Of a stretch of DNA of 64,000 nucleotides, positions 20,886-31,640 are shown piece by piece (within the stretch, counting starts at the first letter, position 1; every line of letters starts with the position of its first letter). Source of the DNA: Agrypnia vestita (Eukaryota > Arthropoda > Insecta > Trichoptera > Phryganeidae); assembly GCA_016648135.1 (NCBI GenBank), contig JADDOH010000477.1:186001-250000 (forward strand), given 5' to 3'. The notes under the pieces were generated by a model, which worked only from the letters and a program-made list of their open reading frames with translations, did no database searches and was not told the DNA's origin. Both the position numbers and the translations under genes were made by a program.

Positions 20886-21820
20886 AAAAAATATTTATCA
20901 CCAATATCACTAGACACGACTCATGGTAACCCTATTCTTTAACCCACGCAATTTCGCAATAACCACTTATCTTAGGGACACTAATTTTATGCTCGTCTTT
21001 CCCGAGTATTAATACGTCTTTCCCGAGTATTAACACGTCGCACTTATTAACTATTGAACGGTTGATACTTTTCAAAATTATTATCGCTGGTATTCCGCCG
21101 CTAGTTTCTATGTGAACGTTTCTGTGTAATCGTTGAAACGTCGCAACAACCATTCATCTTGGTGGCATTGTCGCTCTTATATTCAATTTCAGGTTTTCAG
21201 ACGTTTGTAAAATCTAAAAGTTTATTCTAGACCCTTCCAGCAATTTCTAATTTATTCCAAAATTTCCAGGGTGATGAGAAATCTTCATTACGCGCATTAT
21301 ACCCCTCATATCTATGTTATCCGCTCTCCCCATAATTGGTCGCACATCTCACCTCAATAACATTAACTTCCAGAATAACATAATTACGTAAAATGAAAAA
21401 TGATAATGTGCCAACAATTTCAGCTCACCATACACAAAAAAAAAGAAATCTGAAATGAAAACAACATTAAATTTTCTGAATGTGCAAACAGCGTGTTGAA
21501 AAAAAAGATTCTCTACCATTATTTTCAAGGGGAGGCGTGATTTATGGAATATAGCAATTTTAGAATTTATTCTTGATAGTTTATTCAATTCTTGTATGAA
21601 ATAAAGGTTGTATGAAAAAAAAATGTAGTAGAATCATCCCATGTTCTAAGTGTCGTTTCTTGAATATTTAGATATTTTTAATTTTTTACTAGAGGTGTCC
21701 CTTGGATCTGGGCTTAATTTTTTCGCAGCGACAGGCAAAAATGGAATTTAGCACAAGATTTGATAAAAAAATATTATTCTCACATAAAAGATAAATATTT
21801 CGGTTCAATTACATACATGT
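20886..21820. other. No gene; AT-rich
   Basis: Only featureless short frames. The doublet CGTCTTTCCCGAGTATTAA/ACACG near 20994-21035 is a small direct repeat. Confidence 0.35.
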
Positions 21821-21821
21821 A

Positions 21822-22078
21822 TAATATGTGGGATGTAAAAACAAAGGCAGCAATATTCAAAAAAATAAAAAAATGTTTTTAATGCTGTCACCCAGAATTA
21901 GGTACTTATTTTATATGTACTGAGTTCTAGATTCTGTGTATCTGTCCCTTCTAAAATCAAGTTTCCTATAAATTTATAAGTTGTTTTCTATTAAATCTTG
22001 AATTCATCCTCGATGAGTCTCTTGATTTTTTTTAATAAAGACGCCTTTGCTTTATAGCCACATATTATATAACAGAGT
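21822..22078. mobile_element. Foldback element FB4, copy 1
   Basis: Ends TATGTGGGATGTAAAAACAA and the mirrored GCCTTTGCTTTATAGCCACA. Interior arms carry GAGTTCTAGATTCTGTG and TTTCCTATAAATTTA. Other copies: 22112-22372, 44897-46225 (split by a LINE), 49885-50118 and 50125-50600. Confidence 0.65.
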
Positions 22079-22111
22079 TTTAGAATCTTTATAAAAATGA
22101 GAGAAAATATT

Positions 22112-22372
22112 ATCTGTGGGGTATAAAAGCAAAGGCAGCAATGTCCAAAAAATTAATTAATTACCCCACCGAGGATTACGAATTGAGAATGTACTGAATT
22201 ATATATTTTATGTATCTTTCTCTTCCAAATTTGTTTCCTATAAATTTATTGGCAATGTTTCTTATAAAATTTTAAATTCAGTAGGTAATAAATTAGTAAT
22301 CCTAGATTACTGCATTATTTTTTTTTTTTGAGATTGCTTCTTTACCCCACGTAGGTACCCCCATAGAACAGA
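22112..22372. mobile_element. Foldback element FB4, copy 2
   Basis: CTGTGGGGTATAAAAGCAAA, GGCAGCAATGTCC, then inverted at the end as TTGCTTCTTTACCCCACGTA. Arms share TACTGAATT and TTTCCTATAAATTTATTG. Confidence 0.65.
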
Positions 22373-22539
22373 CAGAAATATAGACATTGAACTGTGTGAA
22401 TGAATACTAAATAAAGTAAATATTTTTTTTTTACTGTAAAATGTTAATTAATGTAATATTCACTAACTTGAGAAATTAATTAAAAAAATTATCTTGACCA
22501 AAAAGATACCTAGAGAACACTTCTCCAAGACATATTTCA

Positions 22540-23090
22540 AGAATTTAATGTACCGTCACTCACAAAAATAAACAAAACAAACTCCCTATGCCAAACTTAC
22601 AAAGAATATTTTATAAATAAATCTCACCCCTTAGACTATATAAGTAGTAGACATATAACAAAGGGACAAATAAAGATACCATCTTTAAGAACCACCATGG
22701 CACAACATCATTATACATACTTGAGAGTTAAATGGTACAATACATTGTTGTCGCAAAACAAATTTCAATAAAGGAGCATTCCAAAATACGAACAGTTTAA
22801 GAAATAAGTCAAATCCTTGATTTAAACATCGATGAATTGTAACATTGCCCACATGTCTCTTTTATACTTTGATTCTTTAGTTCTTATTTTATAGTTTATA
22901 CTTTAATTCTTTTTATACTTTTATTCTTTGTACTTTAATTTAGCTTGTAAATACTCCTTCCATAAGTTAGAGCTTTGGCTCATATTATGGGGAGTATAAT
23001 GTCTGTAAAAATGTTATAATATAGAATCAATTCATTATAAAAAACACATGTATATACTGTATTAATAAATAAATAAAATAAAATAAAAAT
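22540..23090 (+). pseudogene. LINE C terminus and 3' UTR with AAAT tail
   Basis: The frame reads FNVPSLTKINKTNSLCQTYK, EYFINKSHPLDYISSRHITK and GQIKIPSLRTTMAQHHYTYL, then a stop. This fits the conserved end of Jockey/CR1-type LINE proteins (YxTRxxxxIKIPxxxTTxAQxxxxYLGxKxFN). The UTR contains GGCTCATATTATGGGGAGT and ends in AAATAAATAAAATAAAATAA. It is 5'-truncated and lacks the reverse transcriptase palm. Confidence 0.65.
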
Positions 23091-23094
23091 CTAT

Positions 23095-23855
23095 ATATGT
23101 TTGTAAATATATAAAAAAATCATACACGCGAATTATTTCACAATTTTTCCAGAGCTTTGTTACAATTAACAAAACGCTTGCTTTACACAAAGGATTTTTT
23201 CTGTTTTCGGTTATATTTTTTTTAATATCCCTTGCCAAGATGTTCATTAGCTTCGCGAGTAGTCGCAGCATTGCGGCCTAGTATGGGGGAACGTGTGGCG
23301 GACTTAATGTGGCGGGTATCTTATGTTCCATCGTGTTATCCGCCCTCCGTGTGACAACCCGAGCCTAATTAGCGGAGGCCCCGGGCGCTCATTACCCGCC
23401 CCACCCTGACAGGGAATTTTCTGACATTTTTCATTAATTTTAAAAATGTGTCTTAAAATTATTACCACAGTGGACTCAAATGTAATATAGTTATTAATGC
23501 ATTGCGGCATTGTTCCAGCTCAACAAAATAATCCAAAAAACAGCCATTCGTATGCAGTGCATTTTTTTTAAATTTTATATTTTGCAGTACATTAACGTAT
23601 GTCTACGAAAGGAAATGGTCGTCAAATCGATTATAATAAATGCTTATTACGCGTGTAATATAGAACTGTGAAAGAATCAATTGAATACATAATTTGTAAC
23701 GCATAATGCAAAATAGCTTTATACATTTGAAAATAAAAGTATCCAGGAACACAAGGTAGAAAATAAACGTAAAGATAATATAGCGTGAAAAAGCATAAAG
23801 AATAAAAGAATTTAGAAGTGTCCAGGAACATAAAAATAATTATGAAAAATAAATA
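23095..23855. other. No gene; GC-rich patch 23275-23410
   Basis: The patch (GGGAACGTGTGGCGGACTTA through CCCCGGGCGCTCATTACCCG) has no match in the window and no coding signature. The rest is AT-rich. Confidence 0.35.
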
Positions 23856-24248
23856 TATAGGGTGTAACAGAACTAGTCCATAATATTTTACATGCGTATT
23901 CCTGCCTTGATTATAAGTAGAGAATATCAATAGTTATGAAGTTGTGCAATATTAAAGTTTGCATTTTTTTTCAATATTTCTGACTTGTTTTTTACAAAGT
24001 GTCGAATTATCATTAGAGTAATATATATCGATTATGAAAAATTTATTCGTTTCAATACAAGTTAAATAAAATGACAAAAAGTGTGCTGAAAATTCAATTG
24101 GAATTGGTAAGTTTATATCATTTTATTTGAATCGTACATATTAAAGAAGGGAGTGAATTTTTCATATTCAATTTAAGTTGCTGTAATGATAGTCCAATAT
24201 TTTACAAAAAATAGCTAAGAAATATTGAAAAAAAATGCAAACTTTGAG
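23856..24248. mobile_element. FB2 diverged copy, right end truncated
   Basis: Starts TATAGGGTGTAACAG, and both arms of the FB2 palindrome are recognisable (TATTCCTGCCTTGATTATAA, CAATTGGAATTG centre, AAAAAAAATGCAAACTTTGA), but the last 100 bp of the right arm are missing. Confidence 0.65.
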
Positions 24249-24249
24249 G

Positions 24250-24859
24250 ACCCATTTCAAGATGAAAGGAACCTCGAACTTTTCAGAGGGTTTAATCAGT
24301 GTGTGGGTCTCCCACTGGAAGATGTTGGGAAGACTGGCCGCTAGGAGGCTGCATAATGATCTGTACTGTCCCTTTTTTAAGGTCGTTTTTGTAATTTTGT
24401 TTATGTGATTAATATAATATTATTAAAAATCTACTTTTTTTGATAAATACATAAGAAAAATTAGAATAAGATAGATTCAGAATAATTTTTGATAACCCTA
24501 ACATGGTTATATTTAATTCGTGGTTTTCTTTGCTGAGAGGAACTAATACGAGAGTGACCACTCCTATCATTTCCGTGAAAGAGTGAGTAATTTTTTAATG
24601 TATTCATCACAATGTGCAATTTGTTTTCTCAATTTGGAACGAAAAACCTGTTAACCATCATAATTTTCAAACACTTTATAAATATTCACCAACGTCTTAA
24701 ATCAAACTAAAATACTCAAAGTCAAAAAAATCTTTTGTATAAACATAAGAACAGAAGTAAGACTTAGCATAGTTACAGGGTAAGTTAACACGTGTAATCA
24801 AAAGATCAGCACAAAATCGCATTTCGTAAATTAGAAACGTAAATAAACTTTGTAGCGAG
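24250..24859. other. No gene seen
   Basis: GCTGAGAGGAACTAATA near 24531 is echoed by GCTGAGAGGAACTGATA near 27188, a short shared piece of unknown origin. Confidence 0.35.
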
Positions 24860-25163
24860 ACCGACCCAATCTAAGGGAGCAGAACTTGGAGCTATTTCAG
24901 GATTAATTGCTGTAAATGATACTGCACGAATGGGACTTGAAGTTGAGTCATTCTCTTGTGAGTGTGGGTTTCCTCGAATGAGTGAACATATCTTGGATCT
25001 GATCACCGCTTCTCGGGAGACTGCACGCAACGCCCGGGGCACGGCACTGACTGATAAGCGTCATGTTCCATTGCGGCAAAGCTTGCCTACTGTCATAACA
25101 AATGGTAAGGGAAATGAAATACAAATTGTAATAGATCTGAGGGACGTATGTCGCGAAGCATGA
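24860..25163 (+). pseudogene. Possible LINE C-terminal zinc-knuckle-like fragment
   Basis: An open plus-strand frame reads GLIAVNDTARMGLEVESFSC then ECGFPRMSEHILDLITASRE and runs to a stop at 25163. The CxCG...SEHIL arrangement resembles the SPxCxCGxxQTxxHIL motif near the C terminus of several non-LTR retrotransposon proteins, though the final Cys is missing. No upstream reverse transcriptase is present. Weak evidence; could be chance. Confidence 0.3.
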
Positions 25164-25380
25164 AAGAGACGGAGCATGAAAGAGAGAACAAATGCTTTAT
25201 AAGGTCGCGCGTATGTCGTCTCCAGGCTTTTTATACCATTATAGACTGACCGCTGTTGTTCATTGTAACCTCTGTATAACGTATTGTTGCCACCAATAAA
25301 CCAAGAGTAACCGACAACCTCTTTTATTGGAAGAATCCCGAAGTCATGACACGATAGTAAGAACATCACACAAATATATG

Positions 25381-25485
25381 ACTATTAATAGCTTTAACCC
25401 GTCAAAACTGACGCAACTTTTACAGGCCGGTTCGCAAAGGATAAGTTTTTACTTAATTATAGCCGACAACTGTGAAATAGTAATA
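25381..25485 (+). repeat. SINE-X 5'-end fragment next to the Penelope-like element
   Basis: AACCCGTCAAAACTGACGCA, then ACAGGCCGGTTCGCAAAGGA and TAGCCGACAACTGTGAA. Same left end as at 39826. It stops where the Penelope-like frame begins, so one element truncated the other. Confidence 0.6.
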
Positions 25486-25487
25486 AA

Positions 25488-26335
25488 GACTTTTATGAAC
25501 ACCTCAAAACGCTGCACAAGAAATCAAAATTCACCATGGAGATAGAAAAAGAAAATAAACTACCATTCCTGGATGTAGAAGTGAGAAGGAACACAGATGG
25601 TAGTCTCGGGCAGAGTCTACAGGAAGCCGACCTATACGAACCGTTACTTGCATGCAGATTCCCACCACCACCCAGCGCAGAAGAGAGATTTAATTAATAC
25701 CTTAGCTACGAGAGCTAAACGAATATGCCAAGAAGAACATCTGCAGGAGGAGATTCGTACACTGAGCGACGCGCTAAAAAGCAATGGCTACCAAAGACGG
25801 CAGATACGGCACATTATAAGAGCCAAATCTAACAGCTCCGAGAAAAACACAGAAGCTGAGATCAAAGGGATTGCTTTCTTGCCTTATTTCCATAATGTAA
25901 CAGACAGGATTGCCAAAACGCTCAAGAAACGGAAGATTAAGACAGTGTTCGGCACTTACGACAAGGTTAAGGACCTCTTAAGATCAGCGAAGGATCGGGA
26001 TCCCCTTGAGACCGAAGGTGTTTATAGGCTCAACTGTCAAAATTGCGAAAAAGTGTATGTGGGACAAACAGCACGCACGATTTCAAAGAGGGTTGATGAG
26101 TATAAACGAGCATGCAAACTCGGTCACCCGGAAAAATCGGCATTGGCTGAGCACTTTCTAGATACGGGCCACCATTTTTCATTTGAGCCGAAAATCTTAG
26201 GAAAGCCTAAAAGTCACCACACGCGCCTGATCAAAGAAGCAATTGAAATATTCAAGCACCCGTAAACATTAATAGGGATGACGGTCTTAAGTTAAAAACC
26301 TCGTGGTATCCAGCGCTGCAGGATAAATCAATTCG
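25488..26335 (+). pseudogene. Penelope-like RT C terminus and GIY-YIG endonuclease
   Basis: Penelope-like proteins couple a telomerase-related reverse transcriptase to a GIY-YIG nuclease. Frame one (from 25488) reads DFYEHLKTLHKKSKFTMEIE and LPFLDVEV, the end of the palm/thumb region. A one-base shift near 25597 leads to the long frame 25597-26265 (222 codons): VYRKPTYTNRYLHADSHHH at residues 7-25, GIAFLPY at 91-97, and the nuclease with GVY (141-143), a CQNC pair (147-150), YVG (154-156), the basic TISKR (161-165) and AEHFLDTGH (184-192). A second one-base loss near 26262 is followed by VNINRDDGLKLKTSWYPAL, the usual C terminus. The ATG at 25597 is not the natural start. Two frameshifts make it non-functional. 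Confidence 0.88.
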
Positions 26336-26524
26336 ACGATCCGCACAGTCCGACATCCGTTAGTAGATACACAACACACTACATCAAGATACACACACAC
26401 ACTGCTTTCGACACGGTATTGCAATCCAGTACTTAACATAACACAAACTTGGAGACACCCTGACTTCGGTACGGTATTGCAAAGCAATACTTAACCTACA
26501 CTTCAACACACACTCATCACATCA

Positions 26525-26566
26525 GCCCTGATGATGGACCCTGCAATGGGATCCGAAACGTTGGCC
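26525..26566 (+). ncRNA. Hammerhead-like core in the Penelope-like element
   Basis: CTGATGA at 26528-26534, T, helix II GGACCC/GGGATCC with one bulged A, GAAAC at 26555-26559, then GTT. GCC before the core pairs with GGC after GTT. The ACGT palindrome offers an intermolecular helix III. Hammerhead motifs are known in Penelope-like elements; the unpaired T at the foot of helix II is a caveat. Confidence 0.55.
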
Positions 26567-26639
26567 AGAGAGGTCACATATACACGGCAGAATATCCCAG
26601 GAAAGAAAGAAGATTCTAAGCGGCCGTGAAAATCTAAGG

Positions 26640-27055
26640 ACATTCTCTACAGTCATTGCCTGCTTGACCGCACAGTCTGGTGTTTTCCGTCTTACGTGCC
26701 AGTAACATCTTGGCTATCGTTCTTCCAGCTTACTGCTTATATGTTCGTGACACCAAGGCAACAATGCGTGAAATTTTTATTCAATATTTTTTTGAAATTT
26801 GGTATTAATTAAAAAAATGTGTCCATCTAAGCATTCGCCCTTTTGCTGATTCAAGTTGCCTAGATTAGGTATTGTAGATAGTCCAGCATTCTGAGTCATA
26901 CATAATCGCGGGTCTAACAATAGTCTTGTATACCTTTCCTTTTAGTTTGTCTATGCAAACTAAAATCCTTTCTCCCCTTCTGGGAGCGGCTGTAAATACT
27001 ATGGTCGCCTTTACTGCTTCTCAGTTGGGCTATACAGTAGCACGTATACGCATTA
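26640..27055 (-). pseudogene. RTE-like LINE fragment
   Basis: The minus strand reads VCIDKLKGKVYKTIVRPAIM then YDSECWTI, followed by ESAKGRMLRWT, matching KLKGKxYKTxVRPAMLYGSECW and AEMRMLRW of RTE-like LINE proteins. Downstream pieces (RTIAKMLLARKTEN) are frame-shifted. No catalytic residues of the reverse transcriptase remain. Confidence 0.7.
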
Positions 27056-27059
27056 TAAG

Positions 27060-27929
27060 ATATTAAGGTATTGTTTTCTTTGCATTATTCTTTTTTTAAT
27101 TAACTTAAAACCCAACCAATGCAGAAAGGGATGGAAAGTCGAAGTTAAACTTTGATCAATAATAAATAATTTCACGGGATCATTTGCTGAGAGGAACTGA
27201 TAAGGAAGTAAACAGTTCCGTGATAAGGTGGGTCTCCACCCCTTTCTCTTTCACTTTTTTTTCTTTTTTATGCAAATTATATTCTATGATACATAAAAAA
27301 CCGTCATTAATACATAAAAAATATTATAAGAAAATCACGCATAATTTTTGATCAAGACTTATTCAGTGAAACAACGAAAATCTGAAAAGACATACATTAT
27401 GGACCTACAATAAATATTTCTGATCACCATCATAAGGCTTCTCTGCCGTATGGTCGTGATTCTATCTCACAAATTACCCAGAGAGCCTGAAACTTTCTCA
27501 CGTAAGATATTTTCAGGGAGGGAAAAATTAATAATGTTTCATAGGAATAACATAAAAATGAAGGAATGGGTGTTTATGTTCGCCCTCTTCCGGAAATGAA
27601 AAACAAGTTGATTCAGTTTCGGCGCGTGTGCGTCGGATGTATAAAATATTCTGACAAAAATTGTGATCCTAATTTATTAAAAAATATTTTAGTATTTTTT
27701 GTGCTTAATATATAATTATATGAATAAATTATTTGAATTTTTTTAAGAGGTTATCATTTTACGACAGTATTTTGATAGGTGGCAATGAGTCTATGGTGGC
27801 AAAGAGAGCAAAAATGTTTTTAAGTATAATTTTTTTTAATAGAGATGCGAACACGGAATGCACATCACATCAATATTTTTACTATTTTTAAACTAAACTA
27901 AATACTTTGTGCTATGAAAATAGGGCTAA
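27060..27929. other. No gene; AT-rich
   Basis: No feature beyond the short piece shared with 24531. Confidence 0.35.
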
Positions 27930-28005
27930 TTTGGAGTGAGGTTCAAACCCGCGACATTTGGATCACGAGGCGAGAGTCCTAAACACAAGACCAATAAGCT
28001 ACTCT
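27930..28005 (-). repeat. tRNA-derived SINE head
   Basis: Minus strand: A box TAGCTTATTGG (28001-27991), CTCTCGCCTCGTGATCC in the anticodon-arm position, and B box GGTTTGAACC (27949-27940). Acceptor stems do not close, so this is a SINE head, not a tRNA gene. Confidence 0.55.
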
Positions 28006-28039
28006 TTTACTCGTTTAAAATTGAATTATTATTGATATT

Positions 28040-28262
28040 TTTAATATTTAAAGCATTACTTTTGTGGTCAGACATTTTAACAAATTGTTATTTATGTTAG
28101 TATATAACCATTTTTTTATAACATTCCTTTTTTGTCTACCGGTTTTGAGAGGTAACCCGTCTCTTTCTCAGGACAACCACTACACTAGCATGTAAATATC
28201 ACTACACACTATTCCCATAGTATTATTTACATCCCAAAACCTTCACAAAATACTAAGTTTCT
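28040..28262 (-). mobile_element. FB6 single arm
   Basis: Matches the left arm of the foldback at 56605-57010 (TTTGTGGTCAGACATTTTAA, TTGTCTACCGG, ACCACTACACTAGCATGTAA, CATAGTATTATTTACATCCC). The other arm is missing. Confidence 0.65.
28135..28175 (-). ncRNA. Hammerhead-like core with five-base helix I
   Basis: Minus strand: TTGTC, CTGAGAA, a hairpin ending CCTCTC, AAAAC, palindrome ACCGGT, A, then GACAA. TTGTC and GACAA are fully complementary, as expected for helix I, and the base after the palindrome is A. GAAA is changed to AAAA. Confidence 0.4.
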
Positions 28263-28264
28263 TA

Positions 28265-29049
28265 TCAAAAAGGATTAAGAATTTGGGTAGAGGACAGAGT
28301 GGACAGGATGGGGTCTTTAGGGGGTGTCGAAATCTTGAGTTTTACCTGATAATTTTAAATCAGAGGAATGTAGGAGAAATTTATTTCATTATTAATAAGA
28401 GGAATGTTGTTTTTTTATGGCTTTACTAATATAAAAAAAAATCTGTATTAAGTTTTAACCCTTTATTATTAGCCTTTAATATTTTCCCTCTGTTTTATAT
28501 CAAAATTATGATATAAAAACTCTAAGAGTTGATAAAAAAATTCGGAGAAGTTATAGAGTTTCAAAGCATCTAGCGGAAGAAATGACCCACAAAAAGCCTC
28601 TGGTAATAGTTAATATAAGTAAATATTACTATCACTGTCCCTTAAAACAAATTAAAACAAGGTTTGTTATTTTTACGTTCTAATTACTAATTTTTTTTTA
28701 CTTGTATTACCTGTTATCTGCCAAAGTCCCCCCGCCTCAGATGTCATAATATCCAAAACTTCTTACCTACTACAGTGCACATGTGGAGAAAATTTTTCAG
28801 GTTTGATACTATAACGTAAGTCTGGCGGTCGCTGGCTCCTACTCTATTAACTTTTGGTCATTTGTAGATTAATATAATTTTTTTCTAGTGACTAGTATAG
28901 TACAATAATAACTACATACATGCAGATATTAATAGGAATAAACATTTAAATAAGGACTTTATAATTTATAAAATTTATAACTATCCCTCTGTGGATAAAA
29001 TCAAGTAATTGTATTCTCAGAAAATATTTTTTTTTTCAAATATAGCAAA
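28265..29049. other. No gene; AT-rich
   Basis: Nothing recognised. Confidence 0.35.
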
Positions 29050-29278
29050 TTTATTATGTGGTGACACAATTAAAATTTATATAAATTAATTTTGTAAACA
29101 TTTTTTTTTGTATCATTTTTCATATATAACTTTTTAATATTTTGATCTATACTTCGATTTTTAAAATTTATTTTTGTTATCCTGACGGAGAAGCCATTGG
29201 CTACGAAACACGTTGAATTTATTCAATAAATAAGTGGTGTTTACAAAGTTAATTAATATAAATTATTAAAAAATATTG
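29050..29278 (+). repeat. Hammerhead-like repeat, GTGGTGA family
   Basis: TATGTGGTGACACAATTAAA at the start and TTTACAAAGTTAATTAATAT at the end recur in repeats at 2.8, 50.3 and 51.6 kb. Confidence 0.5.
29180..29216 (+). ncRNA. Hammerhead-like core, degenerate
   Basis: CTGACGG (one change), hairpin AGCC-ATT-GGCT, GAAAC, then ACGTT. Confidence 0.3.
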
Positions 29279-29279
29279 T

Positions 29280-30249
29280 CTTAAATTATTAAAAGTGTGA
29301 CCGACGTACAAACGGCAATAATTATTTAAATGCCGAAGCCAATGCCCTCAACGACGATACCGCTTTTTAGTTTCCCTTACACAAGTTTCACGATAAAGTT
29401 TCAGATGATATTTTTATACCTCTTGGCATTTTCATACGCCATCTATTTTCATTAGAAAACAACCCCCGTCCTGCCCCTGCGCCCTGCGAGATCGACTTGG
29501 CATCTGTTTTCCGAAGTTTATATAATGGATATCATATCAAAATACCGAAGTTCCAAGACAAATAACGATGCGAAATTATTTGAAAGTTGGTACTATTATT
29601 TCAATAAATTTTCATCGTCCATTTTGTTTCTCATTGGAGCTCTCGACTAAACTATTGTCGAAATGATTTAATATCTACCAATAAATTATTATTAATCAAT
29701 CGCTACTGCGAACACAAATATATTCTTTTTTGTTTGAGTTTTGGAGCGAAACAGTGCGGTGGTTAGGCCCAGCGGGACTAAGGTAAGAAAATCGATGGTT
29801 TGTATTTTTGTGTATTGAAATTATAGACGTACTATAAATATAGACTAGTTACAAACAAAATATCTGCTACACAGAACGACCACACGAATTACTGTGAACA
29901 TAGACGCAGATTGCGGGAGTTGGTCTAGGGGTGTCCAAAATGTATAAATGTCCGCGCGATATATATATATATATAAAATATTAATACAATACACAACCCT
30001 GTTTATATTTGTATCTATTTTACACGTATGCTGCGCTATAAGAAAAAAAGAGAAAATACCGTAGAATAAATACCGCGATTCGCTACAACTTCACATGCAT
30101 TCGTTCTTAAAAATTATGTTTTATTGTCCTTTCTCATGCGTGGTTATGTAAATAATTTCTATCTCTTTGTGACTGATACATTAAGTACGAAATAGAAGAC
30201 AGCAGAAATTAGATGTCTCAGATTTGTTTTTAGTGTACGTCTACGATTG
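29280..30249. other. No gene; GC-richer block 29330-29520
   Basis: The GC-richer block is single copy within the window. An AT dinucleotide run lies at about 29956-29975. Confidence 0.35.
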
Positions 30250-30560
30250 AAACGAAATGGCAAGAGAGATTACGTACAAAATCCCTCGTAATATGTTTAT
30301 GACAACAAGAACATCGAAACCTCTAGGACCTTCCACTGCATTCTGGAGCACCTGGAAAAGCCTAGAAGCGACGAGAGCCTTCTCCTAAATACTATAAAAA
30401 TTTAAGAGGTTCCACAATCCAGTTTTTGGATATAAATAGCGCGGATCTAGGCCGCCACCAGAGTTGCCGTGTTTGACAGGTCGATTTTGCGTCAGTGCGA
30501 AGTACGCGCGAGCCGTGCAAACACCCGTGCTTGTGATAACACCCGAAAACAGCGGAAAAC
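30250..30560 (+). promoter_or_regulatory. Promoter-like segment, copy 1 (TATA box, HSE-like pieces)
   Basis: A TATAAATA box at 30431-30438 lies about 70-80 bp upstream of a GC-rich block with TCAGTGCGAA. Upstream are GAA/TTC modules (CATTCTGGAGC, CTAGAAGCGACGAGAGCCTT). The whole block aligns with 40310-40620: ACCTGGAAAAGCC/ACCTGGAAAAACC, AGAAGCGACGAGAGCC/AGAAGCGAAGAGAACC, and the TATA region. No coding sequence follows either copy. May be a dispersed heat-shock-type promoter, or an LTR. Confidence 0.4.
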
Positions 30561-30864
30561 AGTGGAAATAAGCTGTTTGATGGTATATAAAGCTCTTAAC
30601 AACTTGGCACTGTATTACATATTACAACTATGTAAGAAGAAGTAACCAAAAGGGATAAACATAACTGAGGTTTGCAGGACCATAAAGTGTCAAAACTTTA
30701 CTAGAATTCAGCAAAGCTAAAAGATCTACCAACTATGAACACGCATTTGGCGTAATAGGACCAATTACATAAAATAGTCTACTCACTGACGTACGTGACA
30801 CTTTCGGCAAAATACTGATTACCAGGTCGTTCTCAAAGAACTACTGTTCCGTGATCGCTATCCG

Positions 30865-31060
30865 AAGATCGAAATAACGAAGTGTCATTGGTCGAAATTG
30901 GCGATCGAGATATTCTCTCCAACTGCTGGTCAGGATTTTTACTTACGAAATCCGAACACTTGATGTTTAGAATTCGTTGTTCCGTTGTCTTTGCTTCTGT
31001 TGGAAGATCAACGTTTTTCGGTCGGTTCCTAAAATACGACGTATTCGAGGTTCAACGATG
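30865..31060 (+). repeat. LTR-like or promoter-like segment, copy 2
   Basis: See 16336-16560. CATTGGTCGAAATTGGCG and CTGGTCAGGATTTTTAC align in order and spacing. Confidence 0.35.
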
Positions 31061-31094
31061 AAGGTTATCCGGTTCATGAGCTAAATTAGCACCA

Positions 31095-31640
31095 TAATAT
31101 GATGATCCGTATTTATTTATTTTGTTTTGGGGAAAATTAACAGCAAAACAACAATCTTAAAAATATGAAATAATGGTTTTTACAATTATGCCAATTACAA
31201 ATTTTCCACTGAATATAAAAATTTACTTTCACTTACTTTATTATTTTTTATATGGAGAGGGTGGAGGGGAATGTGGGACGGGAGTAGAAGGGAAGATATA
31301 ATGTACAAATTAGTTTGGGTGCGGTAGTGTAGATATTGTTTGTTTTATGTTTCTTATTGTTGCGTTGAAAATGTCAATGTGGTGATAGTTTGTGTTTAAC
31401 GAATTTGTGGATCTGTACATAAAGGAGTTTTGTTTTGAGTTGGTCTTACAAAAGGTGAGATGAAAAGTAGGTGAATGTCTGTTATTGCGAGTTGGGATGT
31501 GGTAAGATATCCGGACTATCAACTAGATTGTGTGTTATTTTGAATAGCATCACCGCGTCAGCTATGTTTCTTCGACGAGTTAGGGTCTGCATGTTAAAAA
31601 ACTTCGCAGTCTTCATTGCTTATATGAGATCTAAATGAAC
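31095..31640 (-). pseudogene. Jockey/CR1-like LINE, C terminus and 3' UTR, uninterrupted copy
   Basis: The minus strand reads MKTAKFFNMQTLTRRRNIAD, then AVMLFKITHNLVDSPD, ISYHIPTRNNRHSPTFHLTF and SLNTNYHHIDIFNATIRNIK, then a UTR ending in an AATA-type tail at about 31108-31120. It is the sister of 18126-18633, with the TTAA at 31137-31140 (minus strand context CTGTTAATTTTCC) still empty. A small deletion removes a few codons around PELLQR. No reverse transcriptase palm. Confidence 0.75.

Larger units (their letters stand above)
25486..26637 (+). mobile_element. Penelope-like element, 5'-truncated, frameshifted
   Basis: Contains the end of the reverse transcriptase, the GIY-YIG endonuclease and a 3' region with a hammerhead-like core. 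Most of the reverse transcriptase is missing. After the frame come two tRNA-unrelated direct repeats with CGGTATTGCAA (26412 and 26472) and then the core at 26525-26566. The neighbouring sequence is a SINE-X fragment on the left and an inverted RTE-like LINE on the right. Confidence 0.88.
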
